Source: Aeromonas enteropelogenes
Lineage (GTDB): Bacteria; Pseudomonadota; Gammaproteobacteria; Enterobacterales; Aeromonadaceae
DNA: 64,000 nt
NCBI RefSeq assembly: GCF_000819845.1
Contig: NZ_CDCG01000037.1
Location: 1-64,000 of the forward strand
Direction: 5' to 3'
The translations under genes were made by a program, and so were the position numbers. This document shows positions 1 through 8,758 of this stretch, piece by piece; positions within the stretch are counted from its first letter, which is position 1, and every line of letters starts with the position of its first letter. The notes beneath the pieces are model-generated. The model was given only the letters and a program-made list of their open reading frames with translations. It had not been told where the DNA came from and did no database searches.

Positions 1-1442
1 TGGTGGGTCTCGGTGCGCAGCACGGTGCGGGTCTTGTTGGCCGGCAGCTCATAGGGCGGCCGGTTAGTGGCGTGGTAGGTGCGCCCGGTGACGATGGGCT
101 GGTCGGGGTCTCCTTCCAGAAATGAAACGATGACTTCATGGCCAATGCGGGGGATGGCCATCATGCCGTACTGGCCGCCAGCCCAGCCCTGGCTCACCCG
201 CACCCAGCAGGAGCTCTGGTCATTGGAGCTGCCATATCTGTCCCAGGGGAACTGCAGCTTGACCCGGCCGTGTTCGTCGCAGTAAATCTCCTCTCCCTCC
301 GGGCCCACCACCATGGCAATCTGCGGGCCATCCACCATGGGTTTGTGGGGCGCTTGCGGGCTGCCGATACGGGCCCGCCAGGTGGTGCTCGCCTTCACCA
401 CGCCAAATTCGTTGTGATAGACGGTCGGGCCGCTGCCCCCCTCTTCCTCAAGCGCTTGCGGCTGCTGGCCGGTGTGACGGATATGGATGATTTGCCAGTC
501 GCAGTTGAGACTGGCGTTCGGGTGCTCGGTCAGGGAGAAATACTGCCCCGGCAGCAGGGCCGCACTGTTGGATTTGCCTTGGCCTGTTACCGCATCATTG
601 CGCAGTGCATCCAGCCTATGCTGGGCAAACGCCTTGCCGCTCGGGTCCTGCTTGTAGCGACCCGGGTAGTCGAAGTGCTGGTAGCTCTGGCGCTGATGCT
701 CAAGCTCGGCCCCCAGCTTCTTGTGGGAGAGCCCATAGGCCGGGGTCTTGAAGCTGTAGTCTTTGAGCTCCACATCCGAGGTGCGCACCGCCTCGCGATA
801 GTGGAACTGGCGCACATAGGCGCCTTGCTCGAGGGAACGGTTGTCAAGGTTGAAGAACAGCTCGGGGCCGGCAGTTAATGCAGCCGCATCGTCGGCAAAC
901 ACGAGACGGTGTTTGCCTTGCTCAAACTCAAAGAAGTAGAACATCCCCTCTTCGGCAGCGAGGCGATTGAGGAAGTCGAGGTCGGTTTCCCGGTACTGGA
1001 CGCAGTATTCGCGCTGGGCATGTTCATGTTTGAGGGCAAAGGCATAGTCGGTGATGCCGTGCTCCTGCAACAGGATGCTGAGGATTTCATCGGGCTTTTG
1101 CGCCTGGAAGATGCGCGAGTTGTGGCGAAGCCCCAGCCGCCACAGGGCCGGTTGCACCAGCAGCTGATAGCGGGTGCGGCGAAAACCGCTGTCCCCCTGA
1201 GCAAAGTCACTGACCACCCCGCATACCCGGCGCTGCAGCTCGCCGTGGTACCACACCAGGAGCTCGCACGGCTGGTCCAGCACGGCGGCAAAATCGATGT
1301 CCGGCTGGGGACTCGCCAACTCAAGGCGCAGCTGGAACGGGTCGTTCAGCGCCTCTTCCAGGGCAAACTCGGCCACCACAAAGGTCCCCTCGGGCAGCGC
1401 CCCCACCTTGACGGTAAATTGTAATCCTGTGCTGTCTGCCAT
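1..1442 (-). CDS. vgrG: Type VI secretion tip protein VgrG (3' end outside window)
   Basis: VgrG trimers form the spike on the Hcp tube of the type VI secretion system and carry effectors. About 480 residues are visible and the frame runs off the window, so the C-terminus, any effector extension and the stop codon are not seen. The first ~380 residues read as the gp27-like base. The gp5-like OB fold starts near residue 390, with [11 protein letters not shown] followed by [17 protein letters not shown], both hallmarks of VgrG. The ATG at 1442 begins [16 protein letters not shown] and has a GAGGG about 9 bases upstream. It lies about 300 bases downstream of hcp on the same strand. The family call is secure; whether it is an evolved VgrG cannot be judged here. 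Confidence 0.93.
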   Translation of the reverse strand, partial: MADSTGLQFTVKVGALPEGTFVVAEFALEEALNDPFQLRLELASPQPDIDFAAVLDQPCELLVWYHGELQRRVCGVVSDFAQGDSGFRRTRYQLLVQPALWRLGLRHNSRIFQAQKPDEILSILLQEHGITDYAFALKHEHAQREYCVQYRETDLDFLNRLAAEEGMFYFFEFEQGKHRLVFADDAAALTAGPELFFNLDNRSLEQGAYVRQFHYREAVRTSDVELKDYSFKTPAYGLSHKKLGAELEHQRQSYQHFDYPGRYKQDPSGKAFAQHRLDALRNDAVTGQGKSNSAALLPGQYFSLTEHPNASLNCDWQIIHIRHTGQQPQALEEEGGSGPTVYHNEFGVVKASTTWRARIGSPQAPHKPMVDGPQIAMVVGPEGEEIYCDEHGRVKLQFPWDRYGSSNDQSSCWVRVSQGWAGGQYGMMAIPRIGHEVIVSFLEGDPDQPIVTGRTYHATNRPPYELPANKTRTVLRTETH

Positions 1443-1580
1443 CGGTGAGAGCCCTCAAGAAAGTGTGTTGCCCCGGGTGACGGGGTCGTTGAAGCCGTGC
1501 GAGAGAGTCGCAATCTTCCCGATGGCATTGACACCATGGCTACCGCACGCCCTTGACGGCGAGCGGCAAGATGCGACCCC

Positions 1581-1627
1581 ATTTTTCTTATGCCTGCACA
1601 CGAAGCGCAGACAGGCATAAGAAAAAT
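1581..1627. repeat. 16-bp perfect inverted repeat between hcp and vgrG
   Basis: Arms 1581-1596 and 1612-1627 are exact reverse complements around a 15-base loop. In the transcript they would form a strong hairpin about 120 bases after the hcp stop and about 140 bases before vgrG. No U-tract follows the stem on the minus strand, although the stem itself has an A5/T5 end. It could be a partial terminator, a processing site or an mRNA-stabilising structure that lets hcp be expressed above vgrG. The role is inference. Confidence 0.6.
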
Positions 1628-1743
1628 CGTGGGCAAGGGAAATCGGATGCAATGGAGGGCAATTGGCGAGGCAGCATTGCACCTCTGATTTCGATGGTTC
1701 CAAGAGCAAAAGGGCACCGCAAGCAGTGCCCTTGAACATCAGC

Positions 1744-2262
1744 TTACGCCTCGATCGGAGCACGCCAGTCGTCAGCACCGGAAGTACCGGCAACGGTGTG
1801 TTCCCAGTCAATCTTGCGGTATGCCATGGAGACCTGGATCAGCTGGGTGAAGTCAGACTTCGCCGGGTCCTGGCAATGCGGCATTTGGCAGTCGATATCC
1901 ACGATGGTGGCATCGGTCAGCACGGTAGAGAAGAAGTGCTCCTGCTTGCCCTCGACGGAGGTGCGATACCACTTCAGGGTCACTTTGGGCAGCATTTCAC
2001 CGGAAGCCAGGGCGTTGTACATCAGTGGTACGGCTTTGTTCAGGGCCACGGTGAACTTGAACGGCTTGTGGACACGCTGACCAGCCGGCTGGCCGGATTG
2101 CGGATCGGTCGGTACGGTTACGACGTGCTGGAACTCTTGTACCAGCATCTCGTCTTCGTGGCCTTGCACGAAGATGTTGCCGACGGAGTCAGAGGTGAAG
2201 GCACCCGCAGTGATGTTGCCCTGGGTTTTACCTTCGATGCTGATATAACATGGAGTTGGCAT
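1744..2262 (-). CDS. hcp: Type VI secretion tube protein Hcp
   Basis: Hcp hexamers stack into the inner tube of the type VI apparatus and are released with VgrG. The 172-residue product starts MPTPCYISIEGKTQGNI, the canonical Hcp N-terminus, and its length matches typical Aeromonas and Vibrio Hcp. The ATG at 2262 is chosen because an AGGAG lies 8-9 bases upstream; the frame is open further but without a ribosome site. vgrG follows on the same strand, so this is an hcp-vgrG unit, probably auxiliary, since no structural type VI genes are in view. A sigma-54-like promoter lies about 60-75 bases upstream, consistent with VasH-type control. Confidence 0.95.
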   Translation of the reverse strand: MPTPCYISIEGKTQGNITAGAFTSDSVGNIFVQGHEDEMLVQEFQHVVTVPTDPQSGQPAGQRVHKPFKFTVALNKAVPLMYNALASGEMLPKVTLKWYRTSVEGKQEHFFSTVLTDATIVDIDCQMPHCQDPAKSDFTQLIQVSMAYRKIDWEHTVAGTSGADDWRAPIEA

Positions 2263-2320
2263 GGATATGCTCCTGATATGATAGATTAGTGAAATGAGAT
2301 AGCACTCGAGCGAATCTGTT

Positions 2321-2336
2321 AGCAGTGTCCATGCCA
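2321..2336 (-). promoter_or_regulatory. Sigma-54 (-24/-12) promoter of hcp
   Basis: On the minus strand the site reads TGGCATGGACACTGCT. GG and GC are separated by exactly ten bases, as required for sigma-54, and most consensus positions of TGGCACG-N4-TTGCA match. It sits 59-74 bases upstream of the hcp start. Auxiliary hcp clusters of Vibrio cholerae are driven by sigma-54 and VasH; applying that here is inference. Confidence 0.6.
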
Positions 2337-2472
2337 CCTATAAAAATCATTAATTATCAATTATTTACAAACTGTTCGCGCTAATCACCATGCAACGACA
2401 AGCAATTTTTTGCTTTATCTCACCCAATGCATCGTCAATCGTTGCCCATCCAGTTTTTAAATCTGTTAAATA

Positions 2473-2539
2473 CGCAATACATTGCGCAGTTCAGAACGAT
2501 TCACTGAAATGGCGACAATTTAGCCGCTCGCAATATTGC
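2473..2539. promoter_or_regulatory. Paired GCAAT-ATTGC palindromes upstream of hcp (possible enhancer-binding sites)
   Basis: Two related perfect palindromes occur: CGCAATACATTGCG at 2473-2486 and GCAATATTGC at 2530-2539. Their centres are 55 bases apart, about five helical turns, and lie roughly 150-200 bases upstream of the -12 element. Between them is a TTCAG-N9-CTGAA repeat at 2490-2508. Position and symmetry suit upstream activator sites for a sigma-54 enhancer-binding protein such as VasH, but the bound protein is unknown. Confidence 0.4.
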
Positions 2540-2956
2540 ACCGGCACAGGTGCACGCTTCCCGCGTTGATGCCAGCAGCCCAAATCACCATGATGCGAGT
2601 GTCCTCCTCACACCTCAGGACAATCGTGGTGCTGTCACCGTCATAGATACGCAAGGATCAATGAACTGTTTCCGTGACTTTTCCTGCGCCCCCGGAGACC
2701 CCCACTGATGAAAAGCAACCGTCACCGAGTGACGCCTGTTTTTCCAGCCCTGCTGTGAAGTGCATCCGATGAGTCATGGGAAATTGCGTTACGCAAGGGA
2801 TAGGTCGAGAGGATGCCTACAGCCAGTTACAGAAGCGGGCATGTAGACAACATGAGCCAATCGCAGGAAGCGGGACTATGGGTAGCAAACGCTCACAAGC
2901 GCCCGGCGGGATTGGTATGCAACGACCGATACAGGAAGAAAGACCAAGACAATCAA
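2540..2956. other. Intergenic region without recognisable gene
   Basis: This stretch between the hcp control region and the terminator of the LysR gene holds no convincing coding sequence. The reading frames in it have no ribosome site and no recognisable protein features. No repeats or RNA structures stand out. Confidence 0.5.
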
Positions 2957-2998
2957 ATAAAAAAGCCCACCCCTTAAATAGATCGGGCTTGGAATGTG
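2957..2998 (-). terminator. Terminator of the LysR gene, preceded by a tRNA-tail-like CCGCCA
   Basis: Read on the minus strand, AAGCCC, a 16-base loop, GGGCTT and a T-rich run form a Rho-independent terminator after the LysR stop at 3034. The bases just before it, CCGCCACATTCCAAGCCC, closely resemble the 3' end and flank of the tRNA-Ser gene at 9852 (CCGCCATATACCAAGCCC). No T-arm precedes them, so there is no complete tRNA here. Confidence 0.6.
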
Positions 2999-3033
2999 GC
3001 GGAAACATTTCACCAAGCAAGCTCTTGCGCACG

Positions 3034-3957
3034 CTACCTGGCAATCCCTTCGCGCTTCTCCACCAGAAAGTCCATCAGCGCCCGGATCTTGGCCGGCATC
3101 TGGGCCCGCGACGGCACATAGAGATAAAACCCCGGGAAGGGGGGGCACCAGGGGGCGAGTACCCGCTCCAGTGATCCGTCACTCAGGTACTGGCGCACCC
3201 GCAGATCCAGGTGTTTGACCAGCCCCACCCCCTGCAGGGCCGCCTGCAGCATGCTGTCGTCGTCGTTGAACACGGCGTTGCCCTTGGGATCGACGATCTG
3301 GGTGTGCTGCTCCTCATCGGGGGAGGTAAACGACCAGCGGTCGATGGTATTGCTGGAGGTAAAGCGGTAGGCCAGGCAGTTGTGCCGGGTGAGATCGCCC
3401 GGGGTCTGCGGCGTGCCATGCTGCCTGAAATAGTCGGGGGAGCCGACGATGGCCATGGTCAAAGGGGGAGTGATGGGCACCGCCACCACGTGTTCATCCA
3501 GGCTCTCCCCCAGGCGAATGCCGGCATCCATCCCGTCGGCGATGATGTTGGAAAACCCGTCCGCCATCACCAGCTCCAGCCGCAGCTTGGGATGGCGCGC
3601 CAGAAACTCACCCATGTGGGGCTCGATCAGCAGTCTGGCGGCGATGCGCGAGCTGTTGATGCGAATAAGGCCCGAGGGCTCGAGGTGGGAGTCATTGAGC
3701 TCGCTCACCACCCGCTCGATCGCCGTGAGCGAGGGTTGCAGCACATCCAGCAGGCGCCGCCCTTCCTCGGTCAGCGACATGTCGCGGGTGGTACGGTTGA
3801 GGAGCCGCACCTGCAACTGCTGCTCCAGCCCCTTGAGGTGCTGGGAGAGGGCGGCGCGGGTCACCCCCATCTCGGTGGCGGCCTTGGTGAAACTGCGGTG
3901 ACGGGCGATGTGGGCAAACCACGTCAGTGACGCGACGAGTGAAGGTTCTATGGGCAT
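3034..3957 (-). CDS. LysR-family transcriptional regulator
   Basis: The 307-residue protein has a LysR winged helix at residues 5-65 (FTKAATEMGVTRAALSQHL, then LEQQLQVRLLNRTTRDMSLT) followed by a substrate-binding effector domain of usual length. The opening SLTWFAHIARHRSFTKAA is typical of the CrgA/AaeR-like branch. It is divergent from two tandem alpha/beta-hydrolase genes and is the obvious candidate regulator for them. A T-N11-A palindrome lies 5 bases ahead of its own start, suggesting autoregulation. Its inducer cannot be told from sequence. Confidence 0.92.
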   Translation of the reverse strand: MPIEPSLVASLTWFAHIARHRSFTKAATEMGVTRAALSQHLKGLEQQLQVRLLNRTTRDMSLTEEGRRLLDVLQPSLTAIERVVSELNDSHLEPSGLIRINSSRIAARLLIEPHMGEFLARHPKLRLELVMADGFSNIIADGMDAGIRLGESLDEHVVAVPITPPLTMAIVGSPDYFRQHGTPQTPGDLTRHNCLAYRFTSSNTIDRWSFTSPDEEQHTQIVDPKGNAVFNDDDSMLQAALQGVGLVKHLDLRVRQYLSDGSLERVLAPWCPPFPGFYLYVPSRAQMPAKIRALMDFLVEKREGIAR

Positions 3958-3961
3958 TTGT

Positions 3962-3974
3962 TTAGCCTGGCTAA
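3962..3974. promoter_or_regulatory. LysR-box-like palindrome in the divergent intergenic region
   Basis: TTAGCCTGGCTAA is a perfect 13-bp palindrome with the T-N11-A form of LysR-type binding sites. It lies between the LysR start (3957) and the hydrolase genes (4081 onward). Placement fits autoregulation plus control of the divergent genes; binding is inferred. Confidence 0.5.
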
Positions 3975-4080
3975 TCAGTCATGTCTTGATAGGTGCGTAT
4001 ATCTAGCTCAATAGACTTACTACTATTAGCTCGAACTCGCGTCAAGCATGACGACCCTGAACCTAACGGAGAGCCCGACC

Positions 4081-4998
4081 ATGTCCCACGTCACCTTCCC
4101 CAATCGCAACGGCCAAGGCATCACTATGGCCGCCATCGTTTACTTCCCGCCGCACTTCGATGAGCACAAGCAGTACCCGGCGGTCGTGGTCTCCCACCCC
4201 GGCGGCGGAGTGAAGGAGCAGACCGCGGGCCTGTACGCCAGCAAGCTGGCCGAGCAGGGCCTCATCGCCATCGCCTTTGACCGCTCCTATCAGGGCGAGA
4301 GCTCGGGCGAGCCGCGTCAGCTGGAGAACCCCCATGTCAGCACCGAGGACGTCAGCGCCGTGGTGGACTACCTGACCACGCTGCCCTATGTCGATCAGCA
4401 CAAGATCGGGGCCATGGGTATCTGCGCCGGCGCCGGCTACAGCGCCAATGCCGCCATCCAGGATCGCCGCATCAAGGCGCTCGGCATGGTCAGCGCGGTC
4501 AACATCGGCCAGATGTTCCGCAATGGCTGGGACAACAGCGTCAAGGATGCCGATGCCATGGGCTATCTGGCGTTCGGCTCCCAGGCGCGTACCGCAGATG
4601 CGACCGGCAGCGGCTACGCCACCATCCCCTTGGCCCCCCTGCGTGAAGAGGATGCCCCCAACGAGGAGCTGCGCGAAGCCTGGGAGTACTATCACACCCC
4701 GCGCAGCGAGCACCCCAATGCGCCGGGCTTTGCCCTGACCCGCAACCTGAACCAGATCATCACCTACGACGCCTATCACAAGGCGGAGGCCTTCCTGACC
4801 CAGCCGATCCTGGCGGTGGCAGGAAGTGTGGCCGGCAGCAAGTGGATGAGCGATGACCTGCTGGCGCGCGCCGCGAGCACAGACAAGACCCTGCATGTCG
4901 TGGAGGGGGCCAACCACATGTCCCTCTACGATGTGCCCCGCCATGTCGATGAGGCCGTCGCCAAGCTGGCCCCCTTCTTCCTGCGAACCCTGAACTAA
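4081..4998 (+). CDS. Alpha/beta hydrolase, YcjY/DLH-like, with Cys nucleophile (copy 1)
   Basis: The 305-residue protein is a predicted cytosolic serine-hydrolase-fold enzyme. The nucleophile elbow reads GICAG, with Cys115 where most relatives have Ser, as in dienelactone-hydrolase-like enzymes. The candidate catalytic His is in EGANHMSLYD near the C-terminus. The oxyanion region is SHPGGGVKEQTAG near residue 40. The ATG at 4081 is preferred over an in-frame ATG at 4048 because GGAGAG stands 7-8 bases before it and its product aligns with the next gene from MSHV onward. The gene after it is a clear tandem paralogue. The substrate is unknown. Confidence 0.85.
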   Translation: MSHVTFPNRNGQGITMAAIVYFPPHFDEHKQYPAVVVSHPGGGVKEQTAGLYASKLAEQGLIAIAFDRSYQGESSGEPRQLENPHVSTEDVSAVVDYLTTLPYVDQHKIGAMGICAGAGYSANAAIQDRRIKALGMVSAVNIGQMFRNGWDNSVKDADAMGYLAFGSQARTADATGSGYATIPLAPLREEDAPNEELREAWEYYHTPRSEHPNAPGFALTRNLNQIITYDAYHKAEAFLTQPILAVAGSVAGSKWMSDDLLARAASTDKTLHVVEGANHMSLYDVPRHVDEAVAKLAPFFLRTLN

Positions 4999-5047
4999 TC
5001 GGCCCGCGAGAGGGGGAAGCCCCTCTCGCTTATCGAGGAGCATCATC

Positions 5048-5977
5048 ATGAGCCATGTATTGAACCTGACCTATCAGAACCTGGGCTGGCAGACGGCGGC
5101 CGACCTCTACCTGCCGCCCGATTTCGACGAGCAAAAGCGCTACCCGGCCATCGTCAGCACCCACCCCATCGGCAGCTGCAAGGAGCAGACCGCCGGCAAT
5201 GTCTACGCCAAAGGGTTGGCCGCGGCGGGGTTCGTGGTGCTGGTGCCCGACGCCAGCTTCCAGGGCGCCAGCGGCGGTGAGCCGCGCTTTATCGAGGATC
5301 CGGCCATTCGGGTCTCCGACATCCGCTTCGCGGTGGATTACCTGCAAGCCCTCTCTTATGTGGACAGCGATCGCATCGGCGCCATCGGCGTGTGCGGCGG
5401 CGGCGCCTACACCATCCATGCGGGCATCACGGATCACCGCCTCAAGGCGCTGGTCTCCATCACGGGGGTCAACTATGGGCGCCTGATCCGCGAAGGCTTC
5501 GCCCAGTTCAAGCCTCTTGAGCTGGCCCAGGGCATCGCCCGGATGCGCACGGCGCAGGCGCAAGGGAGCGCCACAGAGCCCGCCGATCTGCTGCCGGCGT
5601 CCGTGGCGGCGGCCACCGCGGCAGGCATCACCGACATCGACGTACTGGAGGCCACCGAGTACTACAAGACGGCGCGCGGTCAGCAGCCTCACGGCGCGAC
5701 CCGCCAGCTGATGTCCTTCACCGGCGCCGCCATGGGGTGGGATGCCTTCCTCCATGCCGAGGTGCTGCTGACCCAGCCGCTGATGGTGGTCATCGGCGAC
5801 AAGGCGGGGGGCTTTGGCGCCTATCGGGATGGTTGGGAGATCTACGGCCGCGCCGCCTCCACCGACAAGCACATTGTCGTGGCCGAAGGCTGGTCCCATT
5901 ACGACCTCTACGACAAAGCCGAGCCGGTGGCCATCGCCATGGCAAGCCTCGTGCCCTTCTTCCAGCGCACCCTGTGA
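5048..5977 (+). CDS. Alpha/beta hydrolase, YcjY/DLH-like, with Cys nucleophile (copy 2)
   Basis: This 309-residue protein is a diverged tandem copy of the preceding gene. It starts MSHVLNLTYQNLGW, repeats the STHPIGSCKEQTAGN region, and has the elbow GVCGGG with Cys116 and a late EGWSHYDLYD. Preservation of Cys in both copies argues that it is functional. A GGAG lies 9 bases before the ATG and the gap to copy 1 is 49 bases, so the two are probably one transcript. A GC-rich hairpin (5985-6000) follows the stop but lacks a U-tract. The substrate is unknown. Confidence 0.85.
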   Translation: MSHVLNLTYQNLGWQTAADLYLPPDFDEQKRYPAIVSTHPIGSCKEQTAGNVYAKGLAAAGFVVLVPDASFQGASGGEPRFIEDPAIRVSDIRFAVDYLQALSYVDSDRIGAIGVCGGGAYTIHAGITDHRLKALVSITGVNYGRLIREGFAQFKPLELAQGIARMRTAQAQGSATEPADLLPASVAAATAAGITDIDVLEATEYYKTARGQQPHGATRQLMSFTGAAMGWDAFLHAEVLLTQPLMVVIGDKAGGFGAYRDGWEIYGRAASTDKHIVVAEGWSHYDLYDKAEPVAIAMASLVPFFQRTL

Positions 5978-6108
5978 TCCCGTGGTGGGGGCATCCCCCA
6001 CCCATTGATGAGACAAACGAAAGGTCAACCGATATACGAAACGTACTGATCCTCGAGGTCAGTCCATATCTAACTGCTAGGTGTCTACAAAGCCGGTGGT
6101 GATTCAGT

Positions 6109-6252
6109 ATGGCCACCGTGCAAGCCCAGATGAAGGCGGAGATCATCAAACATCTGTTTGCCCCATCTGCCCGCGAGTTCCTACAACTCCGACGAAATCA
6201 ACACAAAGGCTGGAGCCATATTCACACACATCTACAGCACAGGAACCAATGA
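6109..6252 (+). CDS. Possible small protein or gene remnant, 47 residues
   Basis: An open frame encodes MATVQAQMKAEIIKHLF and then a basic, His-rich stretch ending HLQHRNQ. The amino acid composition looks protein-like, but the ribosome site is weak and no family is recognised. It lies in the ~450-base gap after the hydrolase pair, with a strong plus-strand terminator 75 bases downstream. It could be a real small gene, the tail of a decayed gene, or chance. Confidence 0.3.
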   Translation: MATVQAQMKAEIIKHLFAPSAREFLQLRRNQHKGWSHIHTHLQHRNQ

Positions 6253-6327
6253 CAACTCCGCGATATATCACTGAGCTACAACCAGATAAACCGTGTCCAA
6301 AACAAAACTTAGTGCTTGGCAAAAATT

Positions 6328-6358
6328 GAGGGAGGCATTCAGCCTCCCTCATTTTTTT
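6328..6358 (+). terminator. Rho-independent terminator
   Basis: A 9-bp GC-rich stem (GAGGGAGGC / GCCTCCCTC) with a 5-base loop is followed by ATTTTTTT on the plus strand. It ends transcription coming from the hydrolase genes or the small frame at 6109, and could also act on nanE read-through. Confidence 0.8.
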
Positions 6359-6425
6359 GCTTTAAACAAACACGCCCAGGGCTGTTAACGTACCGGGCCC
6401 GAACAAAAACTATGCGTGAGGGTAA

Positions 6426-7124
6426 TCAAGACGACAATCCCATCGCTTCGATAAAACGCTCGGTGATCTGCTGCGGGCGAGTAATTGCGCCGCCAACAAC
6501 GACTGCATGAGCGCCTAGCTGCAAGCAACGGGCAGCCATTTGCGGGGTGTTAACATTCCCTTCAGCAATGACAGGCTTATTGACCGCCTCCAGCACAGAG
6601 CGCAGAAAGGCAAAATCATCGTCATAAAGCTTGTGGCTCTGAGTCTCGGCAGTGTAGCCATGAAGCGTCGTGCCGATGCAGTCGAAGCCCAATTGCTCGG
6701 CATGCAGTGCCTCTTCCACGGTTGCAATGTCGGCCATCAGCATTAACTGCGGATAGCGTGCACGAATTGTCCCCATCATCTGAGCCAATGTCAGCCCATC
6801 GGGGCGTTGATGGAATGTGGCATCAAGCGCAATCATCTCAGGCGAAGCGGCCATCAGCTCGTCCACTTCCCGCATGGTCGCAGTGATATAGACATCAGAA
6901 CCTGGATAATCCCGCTTGAGGATCCCTATCACCGGCAGGGAGACCTCCTGCTTGATCGCCTTGATATCCACCACGCTGTTTGCCCGGATGGCACTGGCAC
7001 CACCACGGGCTGCTGCCAGTGCCATCTTGCCCATGATGAAGTCACTGTGAAGCGGTTCATCTTCCAGCGCCTGACAGGAAACGATTAACTTGCCTTTGAT
7101 CTGGTTCAGCATTGTACAACTCAT
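6426..7124 (-). CDS. nanE: N-acetylmannosamine-6-phosphate 2-epimerase NanE
   Basis: NanE converts ManNAc-6-phosphate to GlcNAc-6-phosphate in the cytosol. The 232-residue protein has the TIM-barrel features of the family: [11 protein letters not shown] at the start, the catalytic Lys in [10 protein letters not shown] near residue 85, [10 protein letters not shown], and the catalytic Glu/phosphate site AEGNVNTP and VVGGAITRP. It overlaps the upstream PTS gene through ATGA and so is translationally coupled to it. No nanA, nanK, nagA or nagB lies nearby, so the GlcNAc-6-P must be handled elsewhere. The context suggests a PTS-imported ManNAc route rather than full sialate catabolism. Confidence 0.95.
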   Translation of the reverse strand: MSCTMLNQIKGKLIVSCQALEDEPLHSDFIMGKMALAAARGGASAIRANSVVDIKAIKQEVSLPVIGILKRDYPGSDVYITATMREVDELMAASPEMIALDATFHQRPDGLTLAQMMGTIRARYPQLMLMADIATVEEALHAEQLGFDCIGTTLHGYTAETQSHKLYDDDFAFLRSVLEAVNKPVIAEGNVNTPQMAARCLQLGAHAVVVGGAITRPQQITERFIEAMGLSS

Positions 7125-8677
7125 GCTCCCAATAACTCCTCGATCTCGTTCTTGATAATGGTGACATGCGGGCCATAGATAACCTGGATGCCATTGCCCT
7201 TGGTGATCACTGCAAGTGCTCCAGTCTGCTTTAACAAGCCTTCACTGACGCTCTCCCCGTTATGTACGGAGACGCGCAGCCGGGTCGCACAACAATCCAC
7301 ATCCTTGATGTTGGTCGCGCCGCCAAGCCCGATGATGATGGCTTTGGCACGATCGGCGCCGACCGCTTCCGTTGTCTCTTCCTGCTGATCTTCGCGTCCC
7401 GGTGTTTTGAACTTGAAGCGCTGGATCATGAAACGGAATGAAATGTAGTAGAGGCAGAACCAGGGAATGCCCACCAACGGAACCAGCATCCAGTTGGTTT
7501 TAGCTTGGCCTTGCAACACGCCAAACAGCATGAAGTCAATAAAGCCACCGGAGAAGGTCTGCCCGATAGTGATGTTGAGCATGTGCGCCAGCATGAATGC
7601 CAGACCGTCAAAGAAGGCGTGCAACACATAGAGCGGCGGTGCAATAAACAGGAATGAAAACTCGATAGGTTCGGTGATCCCTGTCAGGAATGAAGTCAGT
7701 GCAGCCGAAATGAGCAGGCCTGCCACCCGCTTCTTGTTCTCGGGTCGAGCGCAGTGATAAATCGCCAGACATGCGCCCAGCAGACCAAACATCATGGTGA
7801 TGAAACGGCCGGACATGAAGCGGGCCGTGCCCTCATAGAACTGGACCGTATTGGGATCAGCCAGCTGCGCGAAGAAGATGCGCTGGGTTCCTTCCACCAG
7901 ATGACCGTTGATCAGCTCGCTGCCACCCAGTGCGGTGGTCCAGAACGGGAGATAGAAGATATGGTGCAGACCGAATGGACCGAGCATCCGCAGCACAAAA
8001 CCGTAGATAAAAGTGCCAAGATAACCGGTGGCATCGACCAGCCCACCCATCCCGAAGATCAGCTTCTGAAAATGGGGCCAGACCACGTACATCACACACC
8101 CGAGCAGGATGGCAGCGAGTGAACAGACGATTGGCACAAAACGGGAACCGCCAAAAAAGCCCAAAAACTGCGGCAGTTGCACCTTGTTATAACGGCTATG
8201 CAGCCAATAGCTCATCAGCCCGACAACCACGCCACCGAATACGCCGGTCTCCAGCGTCTGGATCCCGAGCGCCATCCCTTGACCTGCAGCTCCCAGATTG
8301 CCGCTCGCCAGGGTATCGGAGAGCTTGAGCAAGGTGCTGATACTGGCATTCATTACCAGATAGGCAAGCAACGCAGAGAGACCGGCAGTCCCCTTGTCAG
8401 AACGGGCCAACCCTACGGCAACCCCCACGGCAAACAGCACCGCCAGGTTGGCAAACACAATGGCACCGGCATCGGCCATCAGCATAAACAACCCCTGTAA
8501 CCAGGGCACATCAAGGAACGGGTAGGCAACCAGCGTGTTCGGATTGGAAAGCGAGCCACCAATCCCCAGTAACAACCCTGCAGCAGGCAAGACGGCGATG
8601 GGCAACATAAACGATTTGCCAAAACGCTGCGCCTTTTCGAATAACGGGCTGCTTCCCGTCTTCTCGGACAGTGACAT
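7121..8677 (-). CDS. PTS glucose-family EIICB transporter, probably for an amino sugar (ManNAc)
   Basis: This inner-membrane phosphotransferase permease of 518 residues has an N-terminal EIIC domain with about ten membrane segments and the EIIC motif [12 protein letters not shown] near residue 325. A C-terminal EIIB domain has the phosphorylated Cys in [13 protein letters not shown] near residue 455. No EIIA domain is fused, so phosphate must come from a separate EIIA such as Crr. The ATG at 8677 follows a GGAG by 9 bases. Pairing with nanE implies that the product is ManNAc-6-phosphate, which is inference; the family itself covers glucose, GlcNAc, maltose and MurNAc carriers. Confidence 0.88.
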   Translation of the reverse strand: MSLSEKTGSSPLFEKAQRFGKSFMLPIAVLPAAGLLLGIGGSLSNPNTLVAYPFLDVPWLQGLFMLMADAGAIVFANLAVLFAVGVAVGLARSDKGTAGLSALLAYLVMNASISTLLKLSDTLASGNLGAAGQGMALGIQTLETGVFGGVVVGLMSYWLHSRYNKVQLPQFLGFFGGSRFVPIVCSLAAILLGCVMYVVWPHFQKLIFGMGGLVDATGYLGTFIYGFVLRMLGPFGLHHIFYLPFWTTALGGSELINGHLVEGTQRIFFAQLADPNTVQFYEGTARFMSGRFITMMFGLLGACLAIYHCARPENKKRVAGLLISAALTSFLTGITEPIEFSFLFIAPPLYVLHAFFDGLAFMLAHMLNITIGQTFSGGFIDFMLFGVLQGQAKTNWMLVPLVGIPWFCLYYISFRFMIQRFKFKTPGREDQQEETTEAVGADRAKAIIIGLGGATNIKDVDCCATRLRVSVHNGESVSEGLLKQTGALAVITKGNGIQVIYGPHVTIIKNEIEELLGA

Positions 8678-8758
8678 GATAAAAATCTCCACGAGTGAAC
8701 CACACTGGTGGTAATTTTTATCAACACAACTTAAATGTCATGATAATTATTTTTATGC

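Noticed and set aside
138-1424. Plus-strand frames across the left edge
   Set aside because: They are antisense to vgrG, whose OB-fold and base motifs read clearly on the minus strand.
1744-2262. Phage tail origin for hcp-vgrG
   Set aside because: The Hcp sequence and sigma-54-like promoter fit type VI secretion, and no phage genes surround it.
2776-3174. 132-codon plus-strand frame near the LysR terminator
   Set aside because: It crosses the terminator and the end of the LysR gene, has no ribosome site and an improbable composition.
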